A stretch of 34,761 bases of DNA, taken from the NCBI GenBank assembly GCA_031283965.1, contig JAITAU010000003.1, forward strand, positions 1-34,761, given 5' to 3'. Shown piece after piece: positions 7,065 to 16,423 of the stretch. The notes under the pieces were generated by a model, which saw only the letters and a program-made list of their open reading frames with translations, searched no databases and was not told the DNA's origin. The position numbers and the translations under genes were made by a program. Every line of letters begins with the position of its first letter. The first letter of the stretch is position 1. This stretch comes from Holosporaceae bacterium (GTDB lineage: Bacteria; Pseudomonadota; Alphaproteobacteria; UBA3830).

Positions 7065-8765
7065 TTGAGCGATACAATTACTTCGCTGACCGGTAGAGTC
7101 TGGAGAATCCAGAGCGGGAAGAGGGATCACAGAGATATCAACGATCTGGTGGCGACGTTGGCCAAAAACAGAGGGGTGGAAAATCTCAACGATTTCGCAA
7201 AGCCGTCGTTGGAGCGCCATATGCCGGATCCTTTCATATTCATCGACATGGAAAAGGCCGTCGTCCGCATAGCTGACGCCATCAAAAGCGGTCAGAAAAT
7301 CGCGATCCTGGGGGACTATGACGTGGACGGCGTTTCCTCCATCGCAATTTTGGTTAAATTCCTGAGCGCCGTCGGCGCGAATTTCTGTTACTCGGTGCCC
7401 AATAGGATGGACGAGGGCTACGGTCTCAGCATCGGCAGCATCGAAAAGTACAAAGATTGTCTCCTGGTGGCGGTGGACTGTGGTTCCGGCTCTCTGACGG
7501 AATTGGCCTACGCCAAAGAACATGGCATCGACGCCGTCGTCATCGATCACCACAAGATATCTGTCATTCCGGACGCCGTTGCGGTGGTAAATCCCCATAG
7601 ACCGGACGAAAGCGGCGATTATCAGTATCTCTGCGCCACCGGACTGGTATTTCTCTGCGTTTACGCCCTAAATCGAATGCTCAAGCTCTCCGGTTTCTAT
7701 GAGGGTAAAAAAGAGCCGGCGATATCGGATTATTTGGACTTGGTGGCGCTGGCCTCCGTCTGCGACGTGGTGGAGTTGGTTGGGCTGAATCGAGTCTTCG
7801 TCTTCGCCGGCCTCAAGCTCATCCGGGACAGAAAAAATTTTGGCATTGATGCGATTCTTTCATTCTACAGAGGCGCCCAGATCGCCTCCGAGACCATCTC
7901 CTTCTTCCTGGGGCCCAGATTGAACGCCGCCGGCCGAATGTCCTCCGCCGACATCAGCGTGCGGCTCCTCACCACCGAAAATCCAATCGAAGCCAGGAAG
8001 AACGCGCTGCTGCTGGAGGATCTCAACCGGCAGCGGCAGATCATGGAGTGCGAGATCCTCGAAAAGGCCAACTCCATGGTGGACGAAAGTCTGAACTTCA
8101 TCTGTCTATACCACGAAAATTGGCATGCCGGGGTCATGGGGATCGTCGCCGGACGCCTGAAGGAAAAATTCAACAAACCCACCATAGTCATATCCCATGA
8201 CAAAAACGGCATGGGGTTGGCCTCCTGCCGCTCGGTCGTCGACCTGGATCTATCGAAGCTCATTGCAAAGGGGATCCAGCTGGGAATCATCTCCTCCGGC
8301 GGAGGGCACGCCATGGCGGCCGGCTTTTCCATCGAGATCAACAAAATCGACCGACTGGTGGAATTTTTAAAGGCTGAGATTCGCCATGAGATTCTGCCGC
8401 AGGAAGCGTATGCCGATTGCATTTTGGATTTGGATATGCTGACCTTCGACCTTCTGAAGGCCGTATCCGTCCTGGAGCCGTTTGGAGTTGGCAATCGCCA
8501 TCCGAAATTCATCATTCCGAATGTCACCACGTCGTCCCACAAGATTGTGGGGAAAAATCACATGACGATGCTGTTGCACGACGACAAGGGGAATTCCCTG
8601 CGGACAATTGCTTTCAAAGCCGCCGATTCCAATCTGGGTCGCGTCATCATAGAGTCGCAGAATCCCATCAACGCGCTGGGAACCTGCGTCATTTCCTGCT
8701 GGAAAAACGAGCGCTACCTGTGTCTGCAGCTGGAGGATGTTTCCGACTGTACTCCGGAGGCCTAG
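7065..8765 (+). CDS. recJ: Single-stranded-DNA-specific exonuclease RecJ
   Basis: DYDVDGVSSIAI, DCGSG, VIDHH, GPRLNAAGRM, SSGGGHAMAAGFSI; likely TTG start at 7065 after GAGGA (ORF is open from 7035). Confidence 0.93.
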   Translation: MSDTITSLTGRVWRIQSGKRDHRDINDLVATLAKNRGVENLNDFAKPSLERHMPDPFIFIDMEKAVVRIADAIKSGQKIAILGDYDVDGVSSIAILVKFLSAVGANFCYSVPNRMDEGYGLSIGSIEKYKDCLLVAVDCGSGSLTELAYAKEHGIDAVVIDHHKISVIPDAVAVVNPHRPDESGDYQYLCATGLVFLCVYALNRMLKLSGFYEGKKEPAISDYLDLVALASVCDVVELVGLNRVFVFAGLKLIRDRKNFGIDAILSFYRGAQIASETISFFLGPRLNAAGRMSSADISVRLLTTENPIEARKNALLLEDLNRQRQIMECEILEKANSMVDESLNFICLYHENWHAGVMGIVAGRLKEKFNKPTIVISHDKNGMGLASCRSVVDLDLSKLIAKGIQLGIISSGGGHAMAAGFSIEINKIDRLVEFLKAEIRHEILPQEAYADCILDLDMLTFDLLKAVSVLEPFGVGNRHPKFIIPNVTTSSHKIVGKNHMTMLLHDDKGNSLRTIAFKAADSNLGRVIIESQNPINALGTCVISCWKNERYLCLQLEDVSDCTPEA

Positions 8766-8808
8766 CTGTATGATAAATTACGGATCTTGACCATTATGGA
8801 GGATTTCA

Positions 8809-9561
8809 GTGTCGGGACATTCGCAGTTTAAGAACATCATGTACCGGAAGGGCGCGCAGGACGCCCGGAAGGCCAAGGTTTTTTCGAAAATCTCTCGAGA
8901 GATCACCGTCGCCGTGAAGGAAAGCGGCACGGATCCCGACAGCAACACCAGGCTCCGGTCCGCCCTGCTGTCCGCCAGGTTAGAAAACATGCCCCGGGAC
9001 AACGTCGACCGAGCCATCAAGAAAGCTCTCGGAGGAGACGCCGGAGCGGACTATCACGACGTCAGATACGAGGGTTACGGTCCCGGCGGAGTAGCCATAA
9101 TCGTGGAGGGTCTCACGGACAATAAAAACAGGACGGCTTCGGATGTGCGGTCCGCCTTCAGTCGGTTCGGAGGGAATCTCGGCGAAGCCAACAGCGTCAG
9201 CTTTCAGTTCGATCACGTGGGGCGCATCGCATACGACCGAAAAGTGGCGGCCGAAGAGGTCATGTTTGAAGCGGCCATCGAAGCCGGCGCCGAGGATTTA
9301 TCATCCGACGACGAGCTCTATGAAATCACCTGTTCTCTGGGGGAGCTGACCGCCACTCGGGACGCTCTGATGAAAAAATTTGGAGACCCGCAGGAGGCAA
9401 AGGTCACCTGGAAGCCGAAGAACACGACGACGGCGAGCGGAGACGCCGCCAAAACTCTTCTGAAGCTGATCGAAATCCTGGAGGACAACGACGACGTTCA
9501 GCAGGTTGTCACCAACGCCGATTTTCCGGAGGATCTGCTGGACTCCGCCGACGACAAGTAG
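8809..9561 (+). CDS. YebC/PmpR family protein
   Basis: 250 aa, GTG start; MSGHSQFKNIMYRKGAQDARKAKVFSKISREITVA...NMPRDNVDRAIKKA...YEGYGPGGVAIIVE. Confidence 0.95.
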   Translation: MSGHSQFKNIMYRKGAQDARKAKVFSKISREITVAVKESGTDPDSNTRLRSALLSARLENMPRDNVDRAIKKALGGDAGADYHDVRYEGYGPGGVAIIVEGLTDNKNRTASDVRSAFSRFGGNLGEANSVSFQFDHVGRIAYDRKVAAEEVMFEAAIEAGAEDLSSDDELYEITCSLGELTATRDALMKKFGDPQEAKVTWKPKNTTTASGDAAKTLLKLIEILEDNDDVQQVVTNADFPEDLLDSADDK

Positions 9562-9568
9562 TCCTTCG

Positions 9569-10876
9569 TCACAGGATAAATTGCGACAAATCCTTGTGGG
9601 CGGCCAGGTGCCCCACTCTCCCCTCCACGTAGCCTTCGTCAATGACGACGGTTTCGCCGGATTTTTCATCGGCGGAAAAGCTCGCCTCTTCCAGTAACTT
9701 TTCGATGATGGTGTGGAGGCGGCGGGCTCCGATGTTCTCGACGTTTTTGTTGACGGAAGCGGCCAATTCGGCGATCTTTCTCACGCCATTTTCGGTAAAA
9801 TCGACGGTCACACCCTCCACCTTCAACAGCGCATTGTATTGTTTGATCAGGCTGCTGTCCGGTTCCTTCAAAATTCTGTAGAAGTCCTCCTCCGTCAGGT
9901 TCTTCAACTCCACCCGAATGGGAAGCCGCCCCTGCAATTCCGGCAGCAGATCCGACGGCTTAGAGACATGGAAAGCCCCGGAGGCGATGAAAAGGACGTA
10001 GTCCGTCTTCACGGTACCGTATTTGGTGGTGACGGAACATCCCTCCACCAGAGGCAGCAAATCCCGCTGCACCCCTTCGCGACTGACGTCGGCTCCGGAA
10101 CTATGTTTGGCGCAGATTTTATCAATTTCATCGATGAAGACGATGCCGTTCTGCTCCACCGAAAAAATCGCCTCGCGGACGGTTTTATCGTGATCTATCA
10201 ACTTCTCGCTCTCTTCGTCCGCCACCAGGACTCGCGCCTCCGCCACCGTCACATTCCGTTTTTTGCTTCGGCTCATGCCCAGGGCGTTGCTCATGACGTC
10301 GGAGAGGTTCATCATGCCGATTTGGGCCCCAGGCATTCCGGGAATGTCGAAGGATTGCCCCGAAGAGGAGCTATCCTGGACGCTGATCTCCACCTCTTTA
10401 TCCTCCAGCTGTCCGGCGTCCAGCATTTCCCGAAACCGTTGACGGGTTTCCGGGCTGGCGCTTTCCCCCACCAGAGCGTCGATAATCTTTTCTTCGGCGT
10501 TGATTTTCGCTTGTCGATTGAAGGATCTTCTATGGCGCTCCTTGGTTTCGGAAACGGCGATCTCCACCAGATCCCGGATTATTTGCTCCACGTCTCGCCC
10601 CACGTAGCCGATCTCCGTAAATTTGGTGGCTTCCACTTTTATGAATGGAGCATCCGCCAGCCGCGCCAATCGTCGGGCAATTTCGGTCTTGCCGACTCCG
10701 GTGGGCCCCATCATCAGGATATTTTTCGGCAGAATCTCCTCCTTCAGCGGGCTGGCCACCCGCTGTCGCCGCCAACGGTTGCGCAGCGCGATGGCCACCG
10801 CCCGTTTGGCCTCCTCCTGACCTATGATGAACCGATCTAGCTCAGAAACTATCTGATGGGGAGTCAGCGACGTCAT
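9569..10876 (-). CDS. hslU: ATP-dependent protease ATPase subunit HslU
   Basis: [63 protein letters not shown]-terminal DLSQFIL. Confidence 0.97.
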   Translation of the reverse strand: MTSLTPHQIVSELDRFIIGQEEAKRAVAIALRNRWRRQRVASPLKEEILPKNILMMGPTGVGKTEIARRLARLADAPFIKVEATKFTEIGYVGRDVEQIIRDLVEIAVSETKERHRRSFNRQAKINAEEKIIDALVGESASPETRQRFREMLDAGQLEDKEVEISVQDSSSSGQSFDIPGMPGAQIGMMNLSDVMSNALGMSRSKKRNVTVAEARVLVADEESEKLIDHDKTVREAIFSVEQNGIVFIDEIDKICAKHSSGADVSREGVQRDLLPLVEGCSVTTKYGTVKTDYVLFIASGAFHVSKPSDLLPELQGRLPIRVELKNLTEEDFYRILKEPDSSLIKQYNALLKVEGVTVDFTENGVRKIAELAASVNKNVENIGARRLHTIIEKLLEEASFSADEKSGETVVIDEGYVEGRVGHLAAHKDLSQFIL

Positions 10877-10878
10877 TT

Positions 10879-11418
10879 TTATTCTCCGATGTCCAGTTTT
10901 TCCAACACAATGGAATGGTTGGTGTAGATGCAGAGGTCTCCGGCAATTTTCATGGCCTTTCTGGCCGCCTCTTCGGCAGAAATATCCTGATCGATCAAAG
11001 CTCGAGCGGCGGCGATGGCGTAGTTTCCGCCGGATCCGATGCCGATGATTCCGTCCTGAGGTTCCAAAACATCTCCATTACCGGTGACGATCAGGGAAAT
11101 GCTCCGATTCGCCACCGCCATCATGGCCTCCAGGCGGCGCAGATACTTGTCGGTGCGCCAATCCTTGGCCAACTCCACGCAGGCGCGCTGCAGCTGATCC
11201 GGATACTGTTCCAACTTCGATTCCAAACGTTCGAAAAGAGTGAAAGCATCCGCCGTGGCTCCGGCGAATCCCGCCAACACGCTGCCGGAAGACAGAAATC
11301 TCACCTTCCGGGCGTTGGATTTCACGACGGTGTTCCCCATGGTCACCTGACCGTCGCCGGCCACCACCACCTGATTCCCCTTCCTAATCGAAATGATTGT
11401 CGTCCCCATCCAACTCAT
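10879..11418 (-). CDS. hslV: ATP-dependent protease catalytic subunit HslV
   Basis: 179 aa; [35 protein letters not shown]...[17 protein letters not shown]; adjacent to hslU. Confidence 0.97.
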   Translation of the reverse strand: MSWMGTTIISIRKGNQVVVAGDGQVTMGNTVVKSNARKVRFLSSGSVLAGFAGATADAFTLFERLESKLEQYPDQLQRACVELAKDWRTDKYLRRLEAMMAVANRSISLIVTGNGDVLEPQDGIIGIGSGGNYAIAAARALIDQDISAEEAARKAMKIAGDLCIYTNHSIVLEKLDIGE

Positions 11419-11426
11419 GACGTCGC

Positions 11427-12032
11427 CTACTTCACCAATTTTTCCACGAAACTAAAGAATTCCTCCGACGCGTAGTCCACTTCGCCGAGATATCCGCAAA
11501 CTGGATTGGTTTTTTTGTCGAAGATCAAGCATGCGGGCACGCATTTGATTTCTCTTATGATGCTGGAGGGAATCGACTGATGCACCGCCAGCGTTTGGAT
11601 ATCGATGGTTTTATTGTGGGCCTCCAGAAGCTCGACGGACTCGTCGCCGATGTTGAAGGCCAAGATCTTCACGCCGCCGACCCCCAAAACATTAAGTCTC
11701 ATGTTGAGATTATCGATGCTCTTCAGCACCTGAGGGCAATTTGGGCACCAGATGGTGTAGAACACCAAGATCACCACATTGCCGGCGAGGTCGGTCATAG
11801 AAAACTCCCTTCCGGATTTATCTTTCATGGGGTGGAGGAATTTTCTGCCGCCCTTCATATATCCTGGATTATCCACAAACGGGCAGTCGACGCCGTCAAT
11901 TCTTTCCATATCCTGCGACTCCTCCGGAGGAATCACGGCCAGCGTTAACGCTCCCAGCCCCGTTGCGAAGGCCGTTGCCGGGATCAAATATCTTATGTAT
12001 CTTCCTATGGAGCAAATTTCGGAGAATTTCAT
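11427..12032 (-). CDS. TlpA-like thioredoxin-fold protein with N-terminal anchor
   Basis: [30 protein letters not shown]; hydrophobic N-terminus; ATG at 12032 preceded by AAGGG. Confidence 0.75.
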   Translation of the reverse strand: MKFSEICSIGRYIRYLIPATAFATGLGALTLAVIPPEESQDMERIDGVDCPFVDNPGYMKGGRKFLHPMKDKSGREFSMTDLAGNVVILVFYTIWCPNCPQVLKSIDNLNMRLNVLGVGGVKILAFNIGDESVELLEAHNKTIDIQTLAVHQSIPSSIIREIKCVPACLIFDKKTNPVCGYLGEVDYASEEFFSFVEKLVK

Positions 12033-12225
12033 GAAGCACACCCTTACGCTATGTATCGTCTGTCTTGCACTCGCATCCTGCGGCAAAAGAGGCCCGCTGG
12101 AACCTGGAGAAGGGGAAGAAGTCCCCTACCCCAGGCAATATCCCGCTGCTCCTGCGGCGATGAAGTCAGAGGGAATATACATTAATTGTTATCACCCGTC
12201 ACTTGCAAAATTAGCGTTCCTGTGA
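12031..12225 (+). CDS. Small LptM/YifL-like lipoprotein
   Basis: [39 protein letters not shown]; lipobox LASC followed by GKRGPLE; GGAG upstream of ATG. Confidence 0.7.
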   Translation: MKHTLTLCIVCLALASCGKRGPLEPGEGEEVPYPRQYPAAPAAMKSEGIYINCYHPSLAKLAFL

Positions 12226-12231
12226 TAGAAA
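12203..12231 (+). promoter_or_regulatory. Putative sigma70-type promoter for rplKA
   Basis: TTGCAA (12203-12208), 17 bp, TAGAAA (12226-12231); overlaps the end of the lipoprotein CDS. Confidence 0.4.
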
Positions 12232-12256
12232 GCTCTGGTTTGCGTCTTGGGGTCAT

Positions 12257-12688
12257 ATGGCTAAAAAAGTTGTTGGATACATAAAACTGCAGGTGCCTGC
12301 GGGAAAGGCGAATCCGTCTCCTCCCATCGGGCCGGCCTTGGGGCAGCGCGGATTGAACATCATGGAATTCTGCAAGGCCTTCAATGCCCAGACCCAGTCC
12401 TATGAGGTGGGAACTCCTTTGCCGGTGGTGATCACCGCCTATGGGGACAGAACCTTTTCGTTCATATTAAAGTTGCCGCCGGTGAGCCATTTTCTGAAGC
12501 AGGCCGCCAAGATCGCCAAGGGATCCGGGACCACTGGCCGCGGCGCGACGGTGGGGCAAGTCACCATGGCGCAGGTGCGGGAGATCGCCGAGAAGAAGAT
12601 GAAGGATCTGAATGCCGACAACGTCGACGCCGCCAGCATGATGATCGTCGGATCCGCTCGGTCCATGGGGTTGGAGGTTGTACAGTAA
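12257..12688 (+). CDS. rplK: 50S ribosomal protein L11
   Basis: [39 protein letters not shown]. Confidence 0.98.
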   Translation: MAKKVVGYIKLQVPAGKANPSPPIGPALGQRGLNIMEFCKAFNAQTQSYEVGTPLPVVITAYGDRTFSFILKLPPVSHFLKQAAKIAKGSGTTGRGATVGQVTMAQVREIAEKKMKDLNADNVDAASMMIVGSARSMGLEVVQ

Positions 12689-13386
12689 TGGCTCGTTCAG
12701 GAAAAAGATACAGAAAGATTGCTGAAAAGATCGAAGTTGGTCGCCAGTATAGTCTGGCGGACGCCGTTGCTTTTCTGAAGGACAATACGTCCTGCAAATT
12801 TGATGAAACGGTCGAGGTGGCCATCAATTTAAATGTGGATCCGCGGGCCGCAGATCAAAATATCCGCGGGATGGTGGCCATGCCGGCCGGAACCGGCAAA
12901 AGCGTGCGCATAGCGGTGTTCGCCAAGGGGCCGACGGCGGACGCCGCCGCTGCAGCCGGCGCAGATTTTGTGGGAGCGGAAGATCTGGCGGAGAAAATCA
13001 CCGCCGGCGATGTGGAATTCGACGTCTGCATCGCCAGTCCGGACATGATGGGCGTCGTGGGCCGTCTGGGAAAGATCCTCGGCCCGCGGGGACTAATGCC
13101 GAATCCAAAGTTAGGGACAGTCACCGCAAATGTGGCCGCCGCCGTTAAGGCTTCCAAAGCTGGGCAGGTGGAATATCGCCTGGATAAAGCCGGCATCGTC
13201 CATGCCGGTCTCTGTAAGTTGAGTTTCCCCCGCGAGAAAATCGAAGAGAACCTGCGGGCCTTCATTGGCGAGGTGATTAGGGCGAAACCGACGGGCGCGA
13301 AGGGGCACTACTTGAAATCGGTGACGATTTCCAGTACCATGGGGGCCGGTTTAAGGTTGGACGCCGTCGAGGTGTTCGGCTTTTAG
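12688..13386 (+). CDS. rplA: 50S ribosomal protein L1
   Basis: FDETVEVAINLNVDPRAADQNIRGMVAMPAGTGK...GRLGKILGPRGLMPNPKLGTV. Confidence 0.98.
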   Translation: MARSGKRYRKIAEKIEVGRQYSLADAVAFLKDNTSCKFDETVEVAINLNVDPRAADQNIRGMVAMPAGTGKSVRIAVFAKGPTADAAAAAGADFVGAEDLAEKITAGDVEFDVCIASPDMMGVVGRLGKILGPRGLMPNPKLGTVTANVAAAVKASKAGQVEYRLDKAGIVHAGLCKLSFPREKIEENLRAFIGEVIRAKPTGAKGHYLKSVTISSTMGAGLRLDAVEVFGF

Positions 13387-13400
13387 TTGTGGAGTCTATC

Positions 13401-13498
13401 GAAGACCAACGGTGCGAAAGCTTAAATATGCCGTTGTAGATTGACCGTTCGTTTGGCAGTCGTCTTTGGTATTCTCTCCTGATGTTTTTGCGGAGAGA
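13401..13498 (+). promoter_or_regulatory. Predicted structured rplJ leader (L10-leader-like) with SD-sequestering hairpin
   Basis: Pairings by eye: GAAGAC 13401-13406 with GTCTTT 13462-13467; CAACGG 13407-13412 with CCGTTG 13431-13436; TCTCTCC 13473-13479 with GGAGAGA 13492-13498. Confidence 0.45.
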
Positions 13499-13501
13499 GA
13501 T

Positions 13502-14014
13502 TTGGAAAAAAGCAAAAAATCCGAAATCATCGCCAAGCTCGTGGAATGTTTTTCCGGGTGCGAGGCGGCTTTCCTGGTGAATCAGGATCGAATGACCGTT
13601 GCCGAGACCGAAGATCTCCGGCGGCGTCTCAAGGCGGCTTCGTCCAGCTATTTTGTGGCGAAAAATACGCTGATTCAGTTGGCGTTGAATCAATGCGGTC
13701 TATTCGAGTGGTTTCGGGACAATCTTCTGGGCCAAAGCGCTCTGGTTTTCTCTAAAAATGTAACAGAAGCCGCCAAAATCATATCCGAGCTTGCCGCCAA
13801 GGGAGACGGAAAGATGAGGGTGGTTTGCGGCGGTCACGAGGGTCGAGCTCTGTCGCCGGCGGAGGTGAAAATGTTGGGTCAATTGCCGTCCATGGACGAG
13901 CTGCGATCCAGAATCATCGCCGTTGTGCAGACTCCGGCTCAGCGTCTTGCTGCTCTGCTGGTGGCACCGGCCGGAAAGATTACTCGTGTTATTCGGTGTT
14001 ATTCGGAAAAATAA
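13502..14014 (+). CDS. rplJ: 50S ribosomal protein L10
   Basis: KKSEIIAKLVECFSGCEAAFLVNQDRMTVAETEDLRRRLKAASSSYFVAKNTLIQLAL; likely TTG start at 13502 (ORF open from 13466). Confidence 0.93.
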   Translation: MEKSKKSEIIAKLVECFSGCEAAFLVNQDRMTVAETEDLRRRLKAASSSYFVAKNTLIQLALNQCGLFEWFRDNLLGQSALVFSKNVTEAAKIISELAAKGDGKMRVVCGGHEGRALSPAEVKMLGQLPSMDELRSRIIAVVQTPAQRLAALLVAPAGKITRVIRCYSEK

Positions 14015-14034
14015 TCTAAGGGAGGTAAAGGAAA

Positions 14035-14409
14035 ATGGCTGCGAATCTAGATAAAATAGTTGAGGAATTGTCGAAGCTGACGGTCCTGGAGGCCGCGGAG
14101 TTGAGCAAGAAGTTGGAAGAGACCTGGGGCGTTTCTGCAGCTCCGGTCGCCGTGGCTGCAGCGGCTCCGGCCGCAGCGGCGGCGGCAGTCGAGGAGAAAA
14201 CCGAGTTTGACGTGGTGCTGACGGAGGTTGGGGCGCAAAAAATCGGAGTTATCAAGGTGGTGCGGGAACTCACCGGCCTTGGTCTGACGGAGGCGAAGGC
14301 GCTGGTGGAATCCACACCGAAGGCCGTAAAAGAAGCGGTATCCAAAGACGAAGCCCAGAAGGTGAAGGCGAAACTGGAAGAAGCCGGCGCAAAGGTCGAG
14401 CTGAAATAG
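14035..14409 (+). CDS. rplL: 50S ribosomal protein L7/L12
   Basis: Ala-rich hinge then [71 protein letters not shown]. Confidence 0.98.
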   Translation: MAANLDKIVEELSKLTVLEAAELSKKLEETWGVSAAPVAVAAAAPAAAAAAVEEKTEFDVVLTEVGAQKIGVIKVVRELTGLGLTEAKALVESTPKAVKEAVSKDEAQKVKAKLEEAGAKVELK

Positions 14410-14487
14410 CTTCATGCTTCAAGAAAGTCGGCTTCAGCCTCTCTGCCCTCGAGAGTTGGTTGTTCGGCGGCTCCCGGTGCTCGTTAG

Positions 14488-14516
14488 TTGATATTCCGTC
14501 TCTGAAGTGGTAGAAC
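14488..14516 (+). promoter_or_regulatory. Putative promoter upstream of the HIT gene
   Basis: TTGATA (14488-14493), 17 bp, TAGAAC (14511-14516). Confidence 0.35.
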
Positions 14517-14543
14517 TCCGGAGATTCGTTGGCGTGGCGTGAG

Positions 14544-14888
14544 ATGTATAACAAGAACAACGTATTCTACAAGATCCTGAGATCGGAGATTCCGGCTGAG
14601 GTAATATACGAAGACGACTTCGCGCTGTCCTTCTATGATATCCATCCACGAAGCCGGGTTCATGCGCTGGCGATAACCAAGGGACTGTACACTGATTTCG
14701 GTGATTTTACCGCGAATGCTTCTCCCCAGGAGGTTGTTGGCTTCTTCAAAGCCGTCCTTCAGGTGGCGAACATTCTCGGCGTCTCGTTAACCGGATACCG
14801 TATCTTCAGCAACATCGGCTCCGACGCCGGCCAGGAGGTGCCGCACTTCCACATGCATCTGCTGGGGGGCGAAAAACTGTCTCCGTGA
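14544..14888 (+). CDS. HIT family (histidine triad) protein
   Basis: NVFYKILRSEIPAEVIYEDDFALSFYDIHPRSRVHALAI...EVPHFHMHLLGGEKL (HFHMHLL triad). Confidence 0.92.
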   Translation: MYNKNNVFYKILRSEIPAEVIYEDDFALSFYDIHPRSRVHALAITKGLYTDFGDFTANASPQEVVGFFKAVLQVANILGVSLTGYRIFSNIGSDAGQEVPHFHMHLLGGEKLSP

Positions 14889-14963
14889 GCAATCGACATA
14901 GATCATTGGCGCGCTCGAAATATCGCCGCTTTTGCCGGACAATTTCAGTTGTTGGGAAGGTGG

Positions 14964-14991
14964 TTGACTTATTAACGTAAAAATGTATTTT
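14964..14991 (+). promoter_or_regulatory. Putative tRNA promoter
   Basis: TTGACT (14964-14969), 16 bp, TATTTT (14986-14991), about 10 bp upstream of the mature tRNA 5' end. Confidence 0.55.
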
Positions 14992-15000
14992 AGTCTCCAT

Positions 15001-15073
15001 GGGCCTGTAGTTCAGCGGTTAGAGCCCTCCGCTCATAACGGAGTAGTCGTAAGTTCGAATCTTACCGGGCCCA
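15001..15073 (+). tRNA. tRNA with CAU anticodon (elongator type; tRNA-Ile2 or tRNA-Met)
   Basis: Cloverleaf by eye: acceptor GGGCCTG/CGGGCCC, D-stem GTTC/GAGC, anticodon stem CTCCG/CGGAG with loop CTCATAA, T-arm GTAAG-TTCGAAT-CTTAC, discriminator A. CCA is not encoded. The 1:72 pair is G:C, so it is not an initiator. Confidence 0.93.
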
Positions 15074-15136
15074 TTGTTTTTGGAAAGTGCGCGGCTCGGC
15101 GGCCACGTCCAAAAGCCGTCTGGAAAAGCTTGCAAT

Positions 15137-16417
15137 TTAGTAAAAATCTTCCCCGTTGTTCACGGCGACGAGCTGGCTGTCGCCGGCGGCGATGGCGGTC
15201 CAGCGATGTTCGGCGATTCGGTTGCAGTGATCGCAGACTGGAACCCACTCCTTCTCCTCCGCTCCGCAGTCGGCGCATTTCCACACGAACGTCACGGCTC
15301 TGGATTTCGGTGGATTCGCCAGGATCGCCGCCGCCGTCGGCGGTTTCGGTTCTTCCAGTCTCCCGGCAACCTTCGTCAACTCATGGGCGATGAAATCGTA
15401 CTGCTCCTTCCCGTAGGCTGTCTGTAGATTTTTGAATGCCAACGGCAGCATGTCCTCCTGAATAGCCAATTTGGCCATGCCATAGTAGCCGACCCAGGAT
15501 TCCGGCGCCTCGCTCACCAGCTTTCCCGCAAGCTTCATTCTATCTGCCGCCGTTGTGTTACCGCCGGATAGACACCGGTCGAAAACCTCCGGCAGCGGCT
15601 GTTTTCCGAAGGATTTTCGCAGAATTTTACGGGCTTTCCGATATTCCCTTTCCTTCATCAACAATGCCGAATAGAAAATTGCGTTGCGGGACAGTTGCGG
15701 CGCCAACCGAAAGGCCCGTCTCACCAGATCAATGTCGCCGGTGGCGGCGCCCTCTTCCGAGCAAATCACCGCCTCCATCAGTCTCTTTTTATCGCTTTTT
15801 TCCACGGAAGCTAGATGTTTCTTGGCCATGGGATAATTTTTGTTCCTCAGGGCGACGGCCACCGCCTGCGCCACCAGATCCTGGGAGCCAGAAGCAACCT
15901 CAAGGATTGCATTTATGGCGTTCAGGGCGTCGTTGTCGGACTTCTCACGGATGGCCAGCTGCAGCAGCCCTTGGGCCCCGAACACCGTCCCCTCTTCCCG
16001 CTCCGACAGAGCATAAAAAATAGATTTCGCCCGATGGCCATCTCCGGACGTCAGACTCACCTGACCGTTCAGCCAGGAAATCATTGGAATATCACCGAGA
16101 TATTTTCTGGCTTTTCGAATAAAAGTGGCGGCGGAGACGTGGTCCCTCAGCAGCATGGAGGAAAACGCCCGCTGCAGGTTCTCCAGTCCTTTCTCGTGCG
16201 ACGATTTTCCGCGAAACGCGTCCGAAAGACAGCGCAAAAGCAAGCAGACGGCACTCCAGAAGCACGTCAGCAGTCCACAGGCGAACACAACGGCGGCGAT
16301 GTGGATGCTTACGGAACCGCTCCCCTCTCCCAGAGAAACGCTGCCACCGTAGCGGACAGCCGCCAGAAGCAGAGCTATGAAGGCCAAAAATTTCAGAAAA
16401 GCGCAAAAGCCTCTCAT
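15137..16417 (-). CDS. hemY: HemY-like TPR inner-membrane protein with C-terminal zinc-ribbon-like motif
   Basis: 426 aa; two N-terminal hydrophobic helices, TPR-like helical body, C-terminal WKCADCGAEEKEWVPVCDHCNRIAEHRW. Confidence 0.75.
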   Translation of the reverse strand: MRGFCAFLKFLAFIALLLAAVRYGGSVSLGEGSGSVSIHIAAVVFACGLLTCFWSAVCLLLRCLSDAFRGKSSHEKGLENLQRAFSSMLLRDHVSAATFIRKARKYLGDIPMISWLNGQVSLTSGDGHRAKSIFYALSEREEGTVFGAQGLLQLAIREKSDNDALNAINAILEVASGSQDLVAQAVAVALRNKNYPMAKKHLASVEKSDKKRLMEAVICSEEGAATGDIDLVRRAFRLAPQLSRNAIFYSALLMKEREYRKARKILRKSFGKQPLPEVFDRCLSGGNTTAADRMKLAGKLVSEAPESWVGYYGMAKLAIQEDMLPLAFKNLQTAYGKEQYDFIAHELTKVAGRLEEPKPPTAAAILANPPKSRAVTFVWKCADCGAEEKEWVPVCDHCNRIAEHRWTAIAAGDSQLVAVNNGEDFY

Positions 16418-16423
16418 CGGCAG

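Noticed and set aside
9713-10840. 375-aa plus-strand ORF
   Set aside because: Fully antisense to the confidently identified hslU; a codon-bias artefact.
14410-14530. Rho-independent terminator after rplL
   Set aside because: Only short stems are visible (for example CTCTC/GAGAG), with no following T-tract.
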